In this document: piece after piece, positions 34,480 through 47,050 of the stretch | Layout of the letters: each line of letters opens with the position of its first letter | How positions within the stretch are numbered: the stretch's first letter is position 1 | Origin: Heliocidaris tuberculata | Lineage: Eukaryota; Echinodermata; Echinoidea; Camarodonta; Echinometridae | Assembly (NCBI GenBank): GCA_025618425.1 | Contig: CM046848.1 | Coordinates: 31,779,725-31,843,724 of the forward strand | DNA: 64,000 nt | Direction of reading: 5' to 3' | Translations under genes and position numbers: made by a program | The notes under the pieces: model-generated | Databases searched by the model: none | Told to the model about the DNA's origin: nothing | The model's input: the letters and a program-made list of their open reading frames with translations, nothing else

Positions 34480-35718
34480 GTGTGAGGTAGTTTATTATTT
34501 CTATATTTGACCAAAGAGTTTAAATACGAAGAGTGCTCAGTTCCGAAATAAAGCACGCGTATATATTGTGGTACATGTCGATCAACGAATTTTCCGAGTC
34601 TTTTTTAACACAGCAATTTACGTCTTCCTAATGTACTACGGAAGTAGGTGAGAGTAATCTGTCTTGATACTATTAAAAGTCTTTGTTTTGACTGAAATAA
34701 TCGACTAGATTCGATTCCAGCCAGCTATAGCTAGCTAGCGCTAGCTGCATACAAAAGGCAATTTTTTTCGTCCCCTCAACGGCTCAACCTTGCTGTTATT
34801 TACAATATAGCGTCGACTCTGTGATAAATATTGTATTTTTGCATATTTTAATATTGTTTTAATATTGTTTTTGTATTGTAAAATATAGCGATTCAGCCAC
34901 TTATTTGCTGTGGTATTTTCTTATAAAACTTTAAAGAATTCTTATAATTGTTATATAAACCTTTGAATTGAAGTGCATGTCAATAAGTTTCGCGCAATTT
35001 GTTGCATCGCGCGTAGCCTGAATGTCATCAGAATGACACGTGCGCGCCACTGATCTCTGTAGAGATCAGTGGTGCGCGCGCACAGAATCAGTCTAAAAAC
35101 ACAAAATAATTCATAACTAATTCATAAAAAGGCCAGAATTCTACAAAACCAGTAGAAGTCAAAATAAGAAAGGTCAAACCTAGAACTCTTACTCTTTTAA
35201 GAAACCTTTTAACTGGTTAATTCCCACCATTAACAGCACTGCTAACCAATTAACAAAATTACCTTGTCACTGCGAGTCGATTACTTTCCCCATAGAAACA
35301 CGTGTAATTTGGGTGTTCTACGTTTTTGTGAGGCAACATAAAAAGGCCGTTTTCAAACAAAATTGGCCAGAATTCTACATATGAGATGATCACATTTTTA
35401 TGCTCAGCAGCTTCTTTGTTTCTTCAATATTCATATTCCTTTCTAACTGAATTAAATTGTTAAAAAGTGAAAAAGATATAAGTATTTCTAAAAGTTGAAA
35501 TTTACGTTTTTCATGATTAATGTACAGAGCTCTATGGAGGGAATCGCAGAGGGAAAGTGATACGCGCGCGCGCATGGTTGAGAATGCAACACTTTTTGGT
35601 ATGAACTCAAATTTCCGTATTTTTTGCACAATTTAATCTTACAACTTATTTCTTGCCTCGAATTTACTGCACTATATGTTCAACGAAATAGGAAACATAA
35701 TCTACAAGGCATTCAAGA

Positions 35719-35750
<32 letters not shown>

Positions 35751-36530
35751 CCATATCTCTCCAACATGCACTCTCTCTGAACTTCTCATCTTCCTTTCTC
35801 TTTCTTTCTCTTTCTTTCTCCTCCTTCCTCCTCTCTCTGATATGATATACAGAAGCCTAATCTAAGCGGCCTATATAATTCTGAATCTTTAAATTTTATT
35901 TATATGTTTTAGTATTGAATCCTGAAAATTTGAGCTGAAATAAAGCGTTCATTATTATTCGTATATGCGATCGGAATGAAACTTTAATTTCAGTTTATTT
36001 CATATTTCGAATCACACAAATAAATCACAACAATGAAAAGTACATTCTCAAAATGATATAGGATAGAAATTCAGGATGTTCAACATAATATAGAAATATA
36101 TTCTGTCCCCCCCTTTTTTTTTTCAATTGACTTTGACTGAATTGGAACATGGGTCAGTAAATACATATTTAGAAAATTAAAAAGCGGTGTCCCATAGGCA
36201 GTGAGACATAAAATAATGAAAGAACATAATAGGCCAAGGTTCTTATTTTATTTATTTTGTTGTTGTTGTTGGTTTTTTTTTTTTTGCTTCACACTGCATC
36301 GCAGCATTCTCCTTTCATGTTGCTATTATCGAAGCGCCTGGCATTCAGTTCATATTTGATTCCGTATTTCTTTAACTTATAGTGTATCAGGAATCAAATT
36401 TCACCTCTGCAAATCAACATCGCTACCTCTGAATCAGTTGTGCACTGCATTCAATGTTACATAATAAAACGAGGAAAGTTTTGACCAAAGGGAGCTCGAC
36501 CATATTTTGACCTTCAGAGGGCCGGTAGAA
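34480..36530. other. No gene recognised
   Basis: AT-rich sequence with a hairpin near 35039, a pyrimidine tract at 35721-35840, and a duplicated phrase GGCCAGAATTCTACA near 35130 and 35365. No exon could be supported. Confidence 0.4.
35039..35083. repeat. Strong GC-ended hairpin
   Basis: GCGCGCCACTGATCTCT and AGAGATCAGTGGTGCGCGC lie back to back with only two bases between, giving a stem of about 18 bp with one mismatch. T-runs that would suggest a terminator are absent. Confidence 0.6.
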
Positions 36531-36539
36531 TGGGGGGAG

Positions 36540-36866
36540 GGGGGGGGGGTACTCGTTTTTTCCGAAGTTTCGTAATTCCGAAACACAAATTTCCCATAAC
36601 AGAGGGTTCATAATTCCGAAAATTCCAAAATGAAAAAGGTTCATATTTCCGAAGGTTTGTAATTCCGAAAAGTTGTGTAGGGTGGCTCTATTGCATTTTC
36701 GGAATTACGAACCTTCGGAATTATGACCCCTTTTTCATTTTGGAATTATGAACCCAATTTCATTTTCGGAATGACGAACCGTAGGAGTATATAACGAACC
36801 TTCGGTAATACGAACCTAGTCGGAAAAGCGAACCTTCGGAATTATGAACCTTCGGAAAAACAACAT
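36540..36866. repeat. Iterated TTCGGAATTACGAACC array, copy 1
   Basis: A degenerate 16-20-bp motif (GGTTCATAATTCCGAA or its inverse) repeats about a dozen times, first in one orientation and then, after about 36690, in the other. The whole folds back on itself. A G run lies at its left edge. Confidence 0.65.
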
Positions 36867-37379
36867 GTAACGGTAGAATTATGGTTGTACATTGTCACCC
36901 GTTGAGCAGCGCTGAAATTCCCTCGCTGAATTAGTCCCAATACGAGGGCACGCACCGGGCACCCCCCCCCCCCCCCCCCCATCAAATTTTGAAAATGGGG
37001 GGGGGGGGGGGGAGGGGTTAGAGAAAGAGAGAGAAAGAAATAATTTTGAAGGGAGAAGAGACTACGTTGTGCAGGCCGCGTTGGTCTTGTTGTCTCGACT
37101 TTTATCAATAAGACCATTGCCCAGTGGTCATGGTGGTGTATCTAAAAATAATGATGCCAGGGGCAAGCAATAATATTGCACCCCCTCCCTCTACCCAAAC
37201 TCAGCAGCTCAAAAATACAAATCATAGGCCTATTCATTCTTGCATTGAATTCAGAGTTTATATGGAAATACATTAAAATGATGCTTGATGCACTTAACCT
37301 ATCGGGATTGTTAACTAAAATTTGATGAGTAACAGTAAGTCTGTAACTGAGGTACAGGAACAAAACGAAAGAGCGATAT

Positions 37380-38000
37380 ACAAATTCAAATTCAAATTCA
37401 AATAAAAAATTTATTGATATAAAATCATGACATAAGAGGAGTTATCATCAAAACAAAGCAAAACAAAACAAAACTCAGCATAGGCATGTTGAATATTTAG
37501 GGACAGAATATAACAAAGTAAAGGTACATTATATCAAACAAAGTTGTACATAAATATTAGATTATACTTGACTGAAAAAGAATGTAGCAATCCTTAAAAA
37601 TAAAACAAATCATGATAGCAGCATATTGAATAGAAAAAAAACCTTGAAAAAACGTAGGAAAATTATATCAGAACCGATTGGCATGTTTGATTATACTCTA
37701 CAGAAAGTAATGTTTCTATCCTATACAAACAAAACAAAGCACAAAAATAACGGAATGATTAATAGAAGCTAAACCTCAATGAAAAAAGGTAAATTATATA
37801 TATATATTTTTTTAAATTGTATGTATTGTGTTACTTACTCTACTGAAAGAAATGTTGCTATCATTTAAAACAGACAAAGAAAAAACACCGCTGTTTTATA
37901 ACAACAAAAAGCAGCATGTTAAATACAAACAAAGCCTCAACAAAACAAAGGCAAATTACGTCAAAACAATATTGTATCAGGTTTCACTCGACATAAATAT
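37380..38000 (-). repeat. LINE-like tail with degenerate ~145-bp tandem units
   Basis: Starts with four TTCAAA-type hexamers, the layout of an inverted LINE 3' end. It then holds about three and a half diverged copies of a unit marked by GCATGTTGAATA, AAAGGTAAATTATATC and TACTGAAAGAAATGTTGCTA-like phrases. Non-coding. Confidence 0.5.
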
Positions 38001-38029
38001 ATGAAAAGATATTTGGTACTATAATCGGA

Positions 38030-38135
38030 GAATAGCGTTGAACAAAGCTTTTTACATTGCACTCATCAGAGTAAATCTTGCGATTAACTCTGATGAGTGC
38101 AAGACGAAAAGCTTCAGTATATGCCTCTGTTCAAC
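38030..38135. mobile_element. Foldback with hammerhead-like motifs in both arms
   Basis: AGCGTTGAACA at the left and TGTTCAACGCT at the right frame two inverted copies of ACTCTGATGAGTGCA (38058-38072 and 38087-38101). The rightward copy continues to GAAA. A hAT element starts directly after the right arm. Confidence 0.5.
38086..38112 (+). ncRNA. Hammerhead-like core, short stem II
   Basis: CTGATGA (38090-38096) and GAAA (38106-38109), joined by GTGCAAGAC, which can form only two base pairs. Probably a degenerate core. Confidence 0.3.
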
Positions 38136-38140
38136 GCTGT

Positions 38141-38578
38141 CATGGGTGTCGATCCCGGGGGGATGGGGGTATATATCCCCCCCCAAAAAAAAAAAAAAAA
38201 AAAAAAATTGAGGAGGGGGATGGCCTGTATTATCAGCCCCCAATATTTTTGGATAAAAATTAAATAAGAATTATGATACATTAACTTAAAACTAATAATT
38301 ATCCAAACACATTATGTTTGATCTTGATATACCACCACATTCTTTAATGATTAGAAGTAAGGAAATAGGAAATGCCATAATTTCAATGCGAAAATATAAA
38401 AGAAAATTCGTTCGCTCGCATTGTTATTCTCAATTAAGGGGTTCCGTCCATTGGCGTAGATCCGTGCATTCTTCTTTTCATTAAAAACCATTTTGGGATG
38501 CTCTAAAATGCAAGTTTTAAAGACAGATACCCCCTCCCATCCCCCCCCCCCAATCATGAACACGGATCGACACCCCTG
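38141..38578. mobile_element. Non-autonomous hAT-type element
   Basis: Ends CATGGGTGTCGATCC and, reversed, CAGGGGTGTCGATCC. It is flanked by AACGCTGT (38133-38140) and AACGCTAT (38579-38586), matching at 7 of 8 bases. It inserted into the right arm of the hammerhead-bearing foldback. It contains C and A runs and no transposase. Confidence 0.8.
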
Positions 38579-39644
38579 AACGCTATCATTTTCCCAACAT
38601 TGTGTTTCAAATATTTACAAGAGAGCACTGCAGCCGTGCGTTAGAGTTTATTTTACATTTTGACATTAAAAATGCTTATCTATATTCACTTCTTTCCAGG
38701 CTCAGAATTTGACGAAAATCCTGAAGAAAGTAGTAAAGAACTTTAACGTGGTAACCGAAATTTATTAATTTTTAAAAATGTGTTAGTATGCACTACTATG
38801 TAAGAGGGGGAGGGGGCGCAAAATATAAAAAGATCGGTATGCTAAAGAGCAAAGCAACGATAACGGCAATTATGAACCTTTAAAAGGGCTATATTGGGGG
38901 TCCGAAATTAATAGAACCTGATAAAATATACTGAAAGGAATAAAGCGACGGAGCTTTTTAAAATAAAAAAAAAATGCATTTTAAACCCCGTTGAAACACT
39001 ATTTCTGATGCACTTCACCTTGGATTTTGGGGAGCTATCCTTAAGGAACATAATTTTTCTTCCTTTTCTCTATGAATTTTACGCTTTTTGTCCCCCCCCC
39101 CCCCTTAAGTGACACCCGGTGCCCCCTCCCTCCATGAAACCATTGACCCTCATTGTCTGGATTCACGCTACACCGCTACTCTGACTGAACATTATTCCCT
39201 CATGCTCGTCAGTTGCACGGTTGACTTTCATATTTGGAATGATGCACATGCCACTTTTAGCCTCTTCAAACCTGTAAACAAATATTGGGGGGAAAAAATC
39301 TGAATTATAATCTTCTCTTCATTATACAACACATATGATGTAATTTTATGAAGAGACGAATCTGCAATCTCGCAAAAAGTTATTGTAATAATCAAAGGGT
39401 ATCAAGTTGCTAAAAACAACAGAAAGGAAAAGGGCAAGCTTGAATATAGACAAATTTAAGAAGACAGCATTTAAATCTTTATGATTCCCAAGACGGTGAA
39501 TTGGTGACGCATAGTACGTGTCATGTAGTCGTAAATATCTCACAATTTGTATTATAAACTAAATGAGAATAGAAATCCAGTTTACGGTCGTGCAGATTTT
39601 ATGATTTAATGGGAGTGCTTAATGACACTTTACTCACGGGGGGG

Positions 39645-39955
39645 GGGGGGGGGGGGTACTCGTTTTTACGAAGGTTCATAATTCCGAAACACAAAATAGT
39701 AGGGGTTCATACTTCCGAAAATGAAATAGGGTTCATATTTAATACCGAACATTTGATGCATTATTGCATTACTCCGAAGGTTCGTTATTCCGAAAATGAA
39801 AAAGGTTCATAATTCCGAAGGTACGCAATTCCGAAAATGCAATAGAGCCCTACATAATTTTTCGGAATTACGAACCTTCGGAAATATGAATTCGTTTTCA
39901 TTTGTGGAATTACGAACCACCGGAGTAACGAACCTTCGGAAAAACGAAAAAAAAC
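39645..39955. repeat. Iterated TTCGGAATTACGAACC array, copy 2
   Basis: Second copy of the array at 36540-36866, again beginning with a G run and TACTCGTTTT. The motif orientation flips near 39855. Confidence 0.65.
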
Positions 39956-40494
39956 CAAAAAAAAAAAAACGACTCACGATGACGTGCAGGCCTACCTATA
40001 AACTGTGAATTAATGAAACTCATACAAAGGAAGTTGCTATATGAATAAAAGATGAAATCACATGAACATGATTGTTAGCAAATGAACTCGAGATTCCCTG
40101 GATATACAATTTTGAGAGTCCACAACTGTTTCGTCCTGACATTTTGTCCCAACTTTTCACCACAAATCTTTAATTTGTTTTACGAACTTTCTCGATTCAA
40201 TATAGCCATAGGAGCATGGGCGCAATATACAAGGGGCCGACGTCTCTTGCCCGAAAAGGAAATTTACAGTAACCAAACTCTGCGAGAGAGCGAAGCAAGC
40301 GAGCAAAAATGTTGACAAAAATTTTGTCATAAAAGTATACTAGATAAGATAATGCAACCTCATTGCCAAAATATGAGGTGACGTACGATTGCCCAATATT
40401 GGTGATTTCTTAAAGGGCGGAGCCCCCTCAACCTTCCACCTTATACGCCTATGAATAAAACAGTATCAAGGTATAGGTATTGCACTGTAGTGTT

Positions 40495-41879
40495 TCAATT
40501 GTAATATCTGTGAATATTACCTTCAATAAGTTTACTTTTTGGCATTGCATGGACGATCCTAATCCAGCCGAATTCGTTGTAATAGAAAGCCGATCCCGGT
40601 GCGATCGCTAGACCGTGATCCAGGCAATGTTGAGCGAATCGCATCTCCAATTCTTTGGTTGCATTCGGGAGGAACTGCATTGTATCAAGCATGAAATAGA
40701 ACAAGTCATGGCCGTTGAATGACAAGTCACTAATCATATTCACATTTCTCGTAATATAGTATTGAGCAAAAAGAAAGAAAAATAATATCAACATATTAAT
40801 AAATGTCGATTTTATTGTTTTTCTGCCTAAATATGATTCACAGGATTAACCTTATTATTATAGTCATGGAAATATCAATGCTGTAAATTCCAATATTCCA
40901 TTTATTTCTATATCCAACATTGACAAAGTATTCTTTCATTCATTTTCTGCAAACGCTCTAACTTCCATCGACCTGCATATGGGAAGCTGTGGTTAAAATA
41001 TATTTAAGCAAGGTAATCTCTCTGTGTCCCATAAAGGACAATATTAATTGTATGATTTTCACCTCTGGGTAACTAAGTTGAATACTGAAATGTTCGAATA
41101 TATTTTTCTTGCAATCTCTGAAAACTTAAAATAATAATAATGATATAATTACCAAAAAACAATGATAATCACCTTTCTAAAGTCAACCCAAATGAAAAGC
41201 CCGGCACTTGGTTTCACAAATGGCACACCCAACTCTTTCAAGGTATCCATCACAATGTTGGACGATTCCAGCAACATCTTGTTTTGAGTTGGAAGATACG
41301 ATTTCAGCCATTCTGCAATTATTATTTAAGATCACTGAATAAGATTCAAGATTTTCCAAAATAATCACAAATTACATGCATTCCTGAAGATCATATTCAT
41401 ATACATGTACCAGTGCTAATACACTCTAAAAACAATCTAGTGAAAAAATGACTAGAATCTATTCAGATTTGACTAGAATAACTATTCCCACGGGCATCTG
41501 CACTATTCTAGTCAAAAATATACCAGCTTCGGGTTTGAAGTGAACAGAATCCTAGTCAAAATGAACAGAATCGTAGTAAAAAATGGACAGAATCCCAGTC
41601 AAAATGATTAGAATCTGATTAAGAAAATGTGACCAGGCAATCTGGTAAATGAAATGACTAGACGTTTTTGGAGTGTACGCGATGACAAGCTGTTATACAA
41701 AAAAGAAATGTAACCCTCCGTCTATCTTAATATTAATGATATTATAGAAAACCCTCCTCCTCATAGTTGTCGTCTAGTTTATAAAACTGGTTGGAGGGCA
41801 AAGGTAATCAGTCCTTTTTAAAGGGTTGTAAAATCGTCTGGGTATGTTTGCAAATAATATTTATGTGTGTGTGTGTGAG

Positions 41880-41913
<34 letters not shown>

Positions 41914-44900
41914 AGGGGGGGGGGGGGTAATGGACCCCCTGTCTCCCTCCCCTGCAACGTCATCCCTGCTTGAGAGTATTATATCAAAAGACGGAAGTTT
42001 GAAAAAGGACATATATAATTACCCTTGTCTTCGAGTAATTTTGCCACAGCTGTTTGAATGAAACTTGGAACCCTGTTGAAAGGAGTGACATGTTTCATTC
42101 CAGCCAAGACTGATGGATTCCAGGAGTATATGACTCCAAATGGACAACCTGGCATTCCAAAATCCTGTGCAAAAAAAAAGGGGGGAAAAAAAGAATAAAC
42201 ATGCATATTATAGCGACCAGCATGACCAGTGGGCTCGATCTGATATGGCTATATACTGTCAGGGTGATAACCATTTTGTCAATAACTGAGATGGTCTAAG
42301 TAAGAGATCAAATGTTATTGGCGTGATGGGGTGGCTATTTCGAGATTGGTCCTTGGCCTATTTGGGGACAGATGAAAAGTAACACCGCTGTGATACAGTT
42401 TTGTAAGAGCGCTATATAAATGCAGATATATTTAGGACCAAAGGGATGCAAGACCAATACAGAGGAGGATTAATCAAATTAATGATTGTCAGAAAGTGGG
42501 TGTGTTGAAGAAAAAAAATTCACGTCATTAATTTTTCCCAGTAAACATGTTTTTAAGAAACCCATTGGTCCTTCTCTCCGGAAAGGGGGGGGGGGGGTCT
42601 ATTGTTTCCCCCTAAATGTCTTCTCAAAGGGGATAAGGGGTCGTGGTCATTTTTACCCCCCCCCCCCCCTCTCGATTGGTCAATACAATGATATATGGAT
42701 GAATACAGAAGGTACAAACAGGTAAACCTTTGCCGTTCCCCACATGACATGTGTCTTGTTCTTGTCCGGTAGATCATCTGAATGAAAGGTGAAAACACTG
42801 GGGCTCTCTACAGATGGATCAAAGATGCTTCCAATATAGATCTCATCAATCACACAATGTAGATCATGTCTGCAAATCAAAATATGTAAAAAAAAAATAG
42901 ATATTTAGTTACCTCATTACCTTCAGCAGTTTCGGACCATTTTATCGGAATGGTAAAGGGTGGAGAATTAAATAACAAATAATTTTCAATTATATACATA
43001 TGGGCGATTGTGCATGCTGTTCTGCTGTTTAATTGTTGCAAGCAACTTATAATATCATAACTTTATTAAGCAGGAAAGAAAATTAAATAAATTATATGAT
43101 AGGCCCAGTACATTTCATGTTAAGTTACCAACACTAGTGGTTCACCAATAATAACGCTCGCCCTTATACTTCCAACAACAATTTATTTCATTATTTCTAC
43201 AGTTGCATACAGATTCCAATGAATTTATTTTTATGATGAATATGTATTTTCTTCTGCGAAATGAAACATAATTTTCTCAATCGGAAACATACCTTTTGCA
43301 AAATGTAAGGTATTCCAGAACTTGCTGTTTGGTGTACACGGTTCCAAAAGGGTTGCGGGGATTCACCAGTAAAAGCGCTCTGACATTATGTCCCTAATGT
43401 GTTGGTAAAAGGTTATATCTAGATGTAAGTGAAGGATGTCATGGATTCCATTTCCTTATATTGTCACAGACTCGGTCACTGGTGAGGAGATTTTGCAGGA
43501 TTTCCCTTGCAAAATATAGCCCAGGGTTGTTTTAATTAGTAAAAATCCATTCTCTGTGTTCTTCTTGCTTCTACTTCTGACTCCCCCCTTTTTGTAAAAT
43601 CTATTTCTTTTGCTACCCCCCCCCCCCCTCTCTCTCTTTCTTTCTCTATGGCCATCTTGGTTGAGTGTTGTTGTTTTTTGTTTAAAAGGGTAGACATTAC
43701 AAAGATGTCAACCATCTTTAATTCAACCCCACTCATGTCCGGTTTATTTTCATGCGTTTGTTATTCATTTTGAATGATCAACTTTTTTTTTTTCATGTAC
43801 ATATGTATGGGGCGCCAATAAGGTCAAAATTAAGAATTTTAAAAATCAATTAATGATTGTAAAAACTATCATTTTACATTAATAATTAATCCTTAATATG
43901 AACAATCAATCAATAATATGAACAATCAATCAATAATATGAACAATCAATCAATAATATGTACAATCAATCGATAATATGAACAATCAATAATATTAACA
44001 ATCAATCAATAATATGAACAATCAATCACTTACATTAACAATCAATAATATTAACAAAATTAACGAACTTGTCTTTGTAACAAAGCTATAATTTGTGAAA
44101 GGACATACTTCCTCCTGAACTAACGTTTAATTTCTGAAACTATTATAGGACATACTGAAACCTATAAACTTTTTGTAATGAAGCTATATTTTGTAAACTA
44201 ACGTTAAATTTCGAAAGTAAAAGAAAGTGAAGCAATAGAAACAGGACAAAAACAATATTATTGTTTAAATGAAATACCAAACCTTTATTCAAACCTATCT
44301 ATTGGTTGAAAAACGTACGTTAATACTTGTGAACCAATCCACTTCCTTTTGAACTAACGTAAAAATTTAGAAACTAACGACAAACTGAAAACTAATTAAC
44401 TAAATACAAGTCAACGGTGAGGGCTAAGCTAGCTCTGCGAACTTGCGAACAAGCAAGAGAGCAAAAGGTCTGAATTTCGAATTAAAGAAAAAAATAGATC
44501 TGGAAAAAACCTTATAAATATCCCAAGTACTGTAAACTTGACAAGATACAAACATAATACACACCTCCTTCTTTGCTTTTTCCAACGCTGATTCAAGAAG
44601 TGACACAGTCAGTTCAAATGGTTCCCTGCCATCTGGTTCTGCCTTGAATATGAATTAAAATAACTAAACAAACAAACACATTTTCCCTTCAAACCTTGAC
44701 CACCCCCAAATTCCTGGAAACACATTGTTTAAAAAAGTTTGAAACATTGTTCAAAAGCTGGCAAAAGGCGAAAAACATAAACCATCTCTTTGAGAAATAA
44801 ATACGCTCAAGGCTACCCCTAGAGAGGCGGCTTGCAACAATACCTAATGTATTTTGGCACTATTCGAGCAAATATTCCGTCGCCAAATTCGAAAATGTAA

Positions 44901-45733
44901 GGAGCGGGCTTTCCTCCTGTTGGTAAAATAGGATGAACGCAAATCGAAGATCATAGTGGAAAAGGAGGGAGAAGGGTAAGAAAGAGAAAGAAAAGGAGCG
45001 AATAGTTGAGGTCTTGAAGAGAGGGTTCAAGAGAGAGAGAGAAAGAGAGAACAGAAGCATGTATATAGAGAGAGATAGAAAAAAAGGGATATAGAGAAAG
45101 AAATAAGGGACAGAGAGAATGAGAGAGAGAGGGAGAGAGAGAAGGAGAAACAGAGCTAGAAAGAGAAAGAGAAGAAGGAAGAAAAGTAGAAGGAAAAATA
45201 GATCAGAAAGTATAAGATAGAGAGAGAGAGAGGGGGGGGGGAGAGGAAGAGAGGGTGAAAGAATAGAAGGAAGAAAGAAATTAAGAAGCAGACTATTAAT
45301 ATTCATATGGTACAGTCTTAAAGTATGTTTTCATTCCAAGAAAAAAGAAAAGAAAAAAGGAATGCAAGGCCCTGCCAAACGCACCTGAATCAAAAGTACA
45401 AAGCCATGCCAATTCCAAACACATTCAAGTTTAATGCAAATTATTAATATGTGAAATATTCAGTGACGAACAGTCACACCCACCAGCCACGAGCCGCCAG
45501 CAAAACATTGTATGCGTTGCCAGGCCGGACGAGTTATAAAGCTCGTCCGACCTATAGCAACAACCAGTTTATGCAATAGAATGTTTACTAATGTATTTCA
45601 ATTTATTCATGTTTCTCTCCAGAATCCTTAGTTACCAACCATAATGCACCTGCTATGCATAATGGCTTCTCTATGGATGGAATCCTTTTTGCATACATTA
45701 GTTGTTATGTCGGACAAGCCTCTGGCAAGCTTA

Positions 45734-45799
<66 letters not shown>

Positions 45800-47018
45800 C
45801 GTCGTCGTCGTTGTTGCTGTTGTTGTTTTTGTTGTTGTTGTTCTTATATTGTGGAACGTTATCCCTGACACAATAAAATACTCCGCATCTCTCGCTGGCT
45901 TCTCAAGAAGGATGACAAAATATTTCACTTCATCTTACAAATAATATGGTTTAAGACACTTCGAACCCTCCATTGTATCTATTCTCTCCTTTTCTTCTCT
46001 CTACCTCTTCGTGAATATTTCTCTTTTCCGTACTCCTCTCATGTTGAACCTTCATTCTCCCCCCTTTTTTTCTTTTATTTTCTTTATTTTTTTTCCTCCC
46101 CTCTTTTTTCCCTCCAATCAAGTTCAGCGGTCTCTTTCTTTTTTGTATGTAGTTATTTTCTTTTTATATATTTATTATGTAATAATGTATTATGTATAAA
46201 GGGCACCCTCGCCCCAAGCTTTTGCTTTTAGAGGTGTGTCCTCCAACTATGTATGTACCACATTAATGTATATTTTGCAAGATTTTTTGTTAAAAATACA
46301 TTATTTTTGCTCATTTATTACTTTGTATATTGAAAAGTTGGAAATAAATGTCTTTAAATTGAATTGAATTGAAATATATTATCATATACTTACTTTGTTG
46401 CTTAGATACGCTGGAAACGTCTTCACCCCATACTGAAACAGAAAGTCACGTGGTATTGCTCCATACATAGGAGCAGGAGTCAAAATGGTGTCTGCAGTTT
46501 GCAAAGACAAGTATAAACTGGTATAACATCTAAAAAAAAGCAGCCTAACAATGATCACATTTATATCATTTCAAGAATATAAAATATTTATACTTTATTC
46601 GAGTTCAATTACCCCCCCCCCCCCGTCAATCCCTTCCTCATCTCTTCTCTCTCTCTCTCTCTTTCTCTTTCATTCTCTCTCTCTTTCTCTTTCTCTCTTT
46701 CCCCCTCTCTCTTCCTCCCTCTCTCTCTCTCTACTTTCTATCTCTTTCTTTCTTTTTTCCTAGAAATTTCAATTTCAATTTCAATTTCAATTCAATTTAT
46801 TTAACCATAAAAGCAAACATATTTACAAAAAAAGTAAATACATATCAATAAGTCAAAATCTATAGTAAAGCAAAATATGGTTAGGACCACAAAAAGCAAG
46901 ATGCTTATAAAGCATGGCCCCCCAAATTGTAATGAAAATAAACTACACAATATCTTAAAATCCAATAAATGAAACAACACAATCACTATATACACAGACA
47001 AGCAAAGACAGAAGTATT

Positions 47019-47050
<32 letters not shown>

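Noticed and set aside
44860..45306. 148-codon Leu/Ser-rich ORF (-)
   Set aside because: Low-complexity purine tract inside an ACCS intron.
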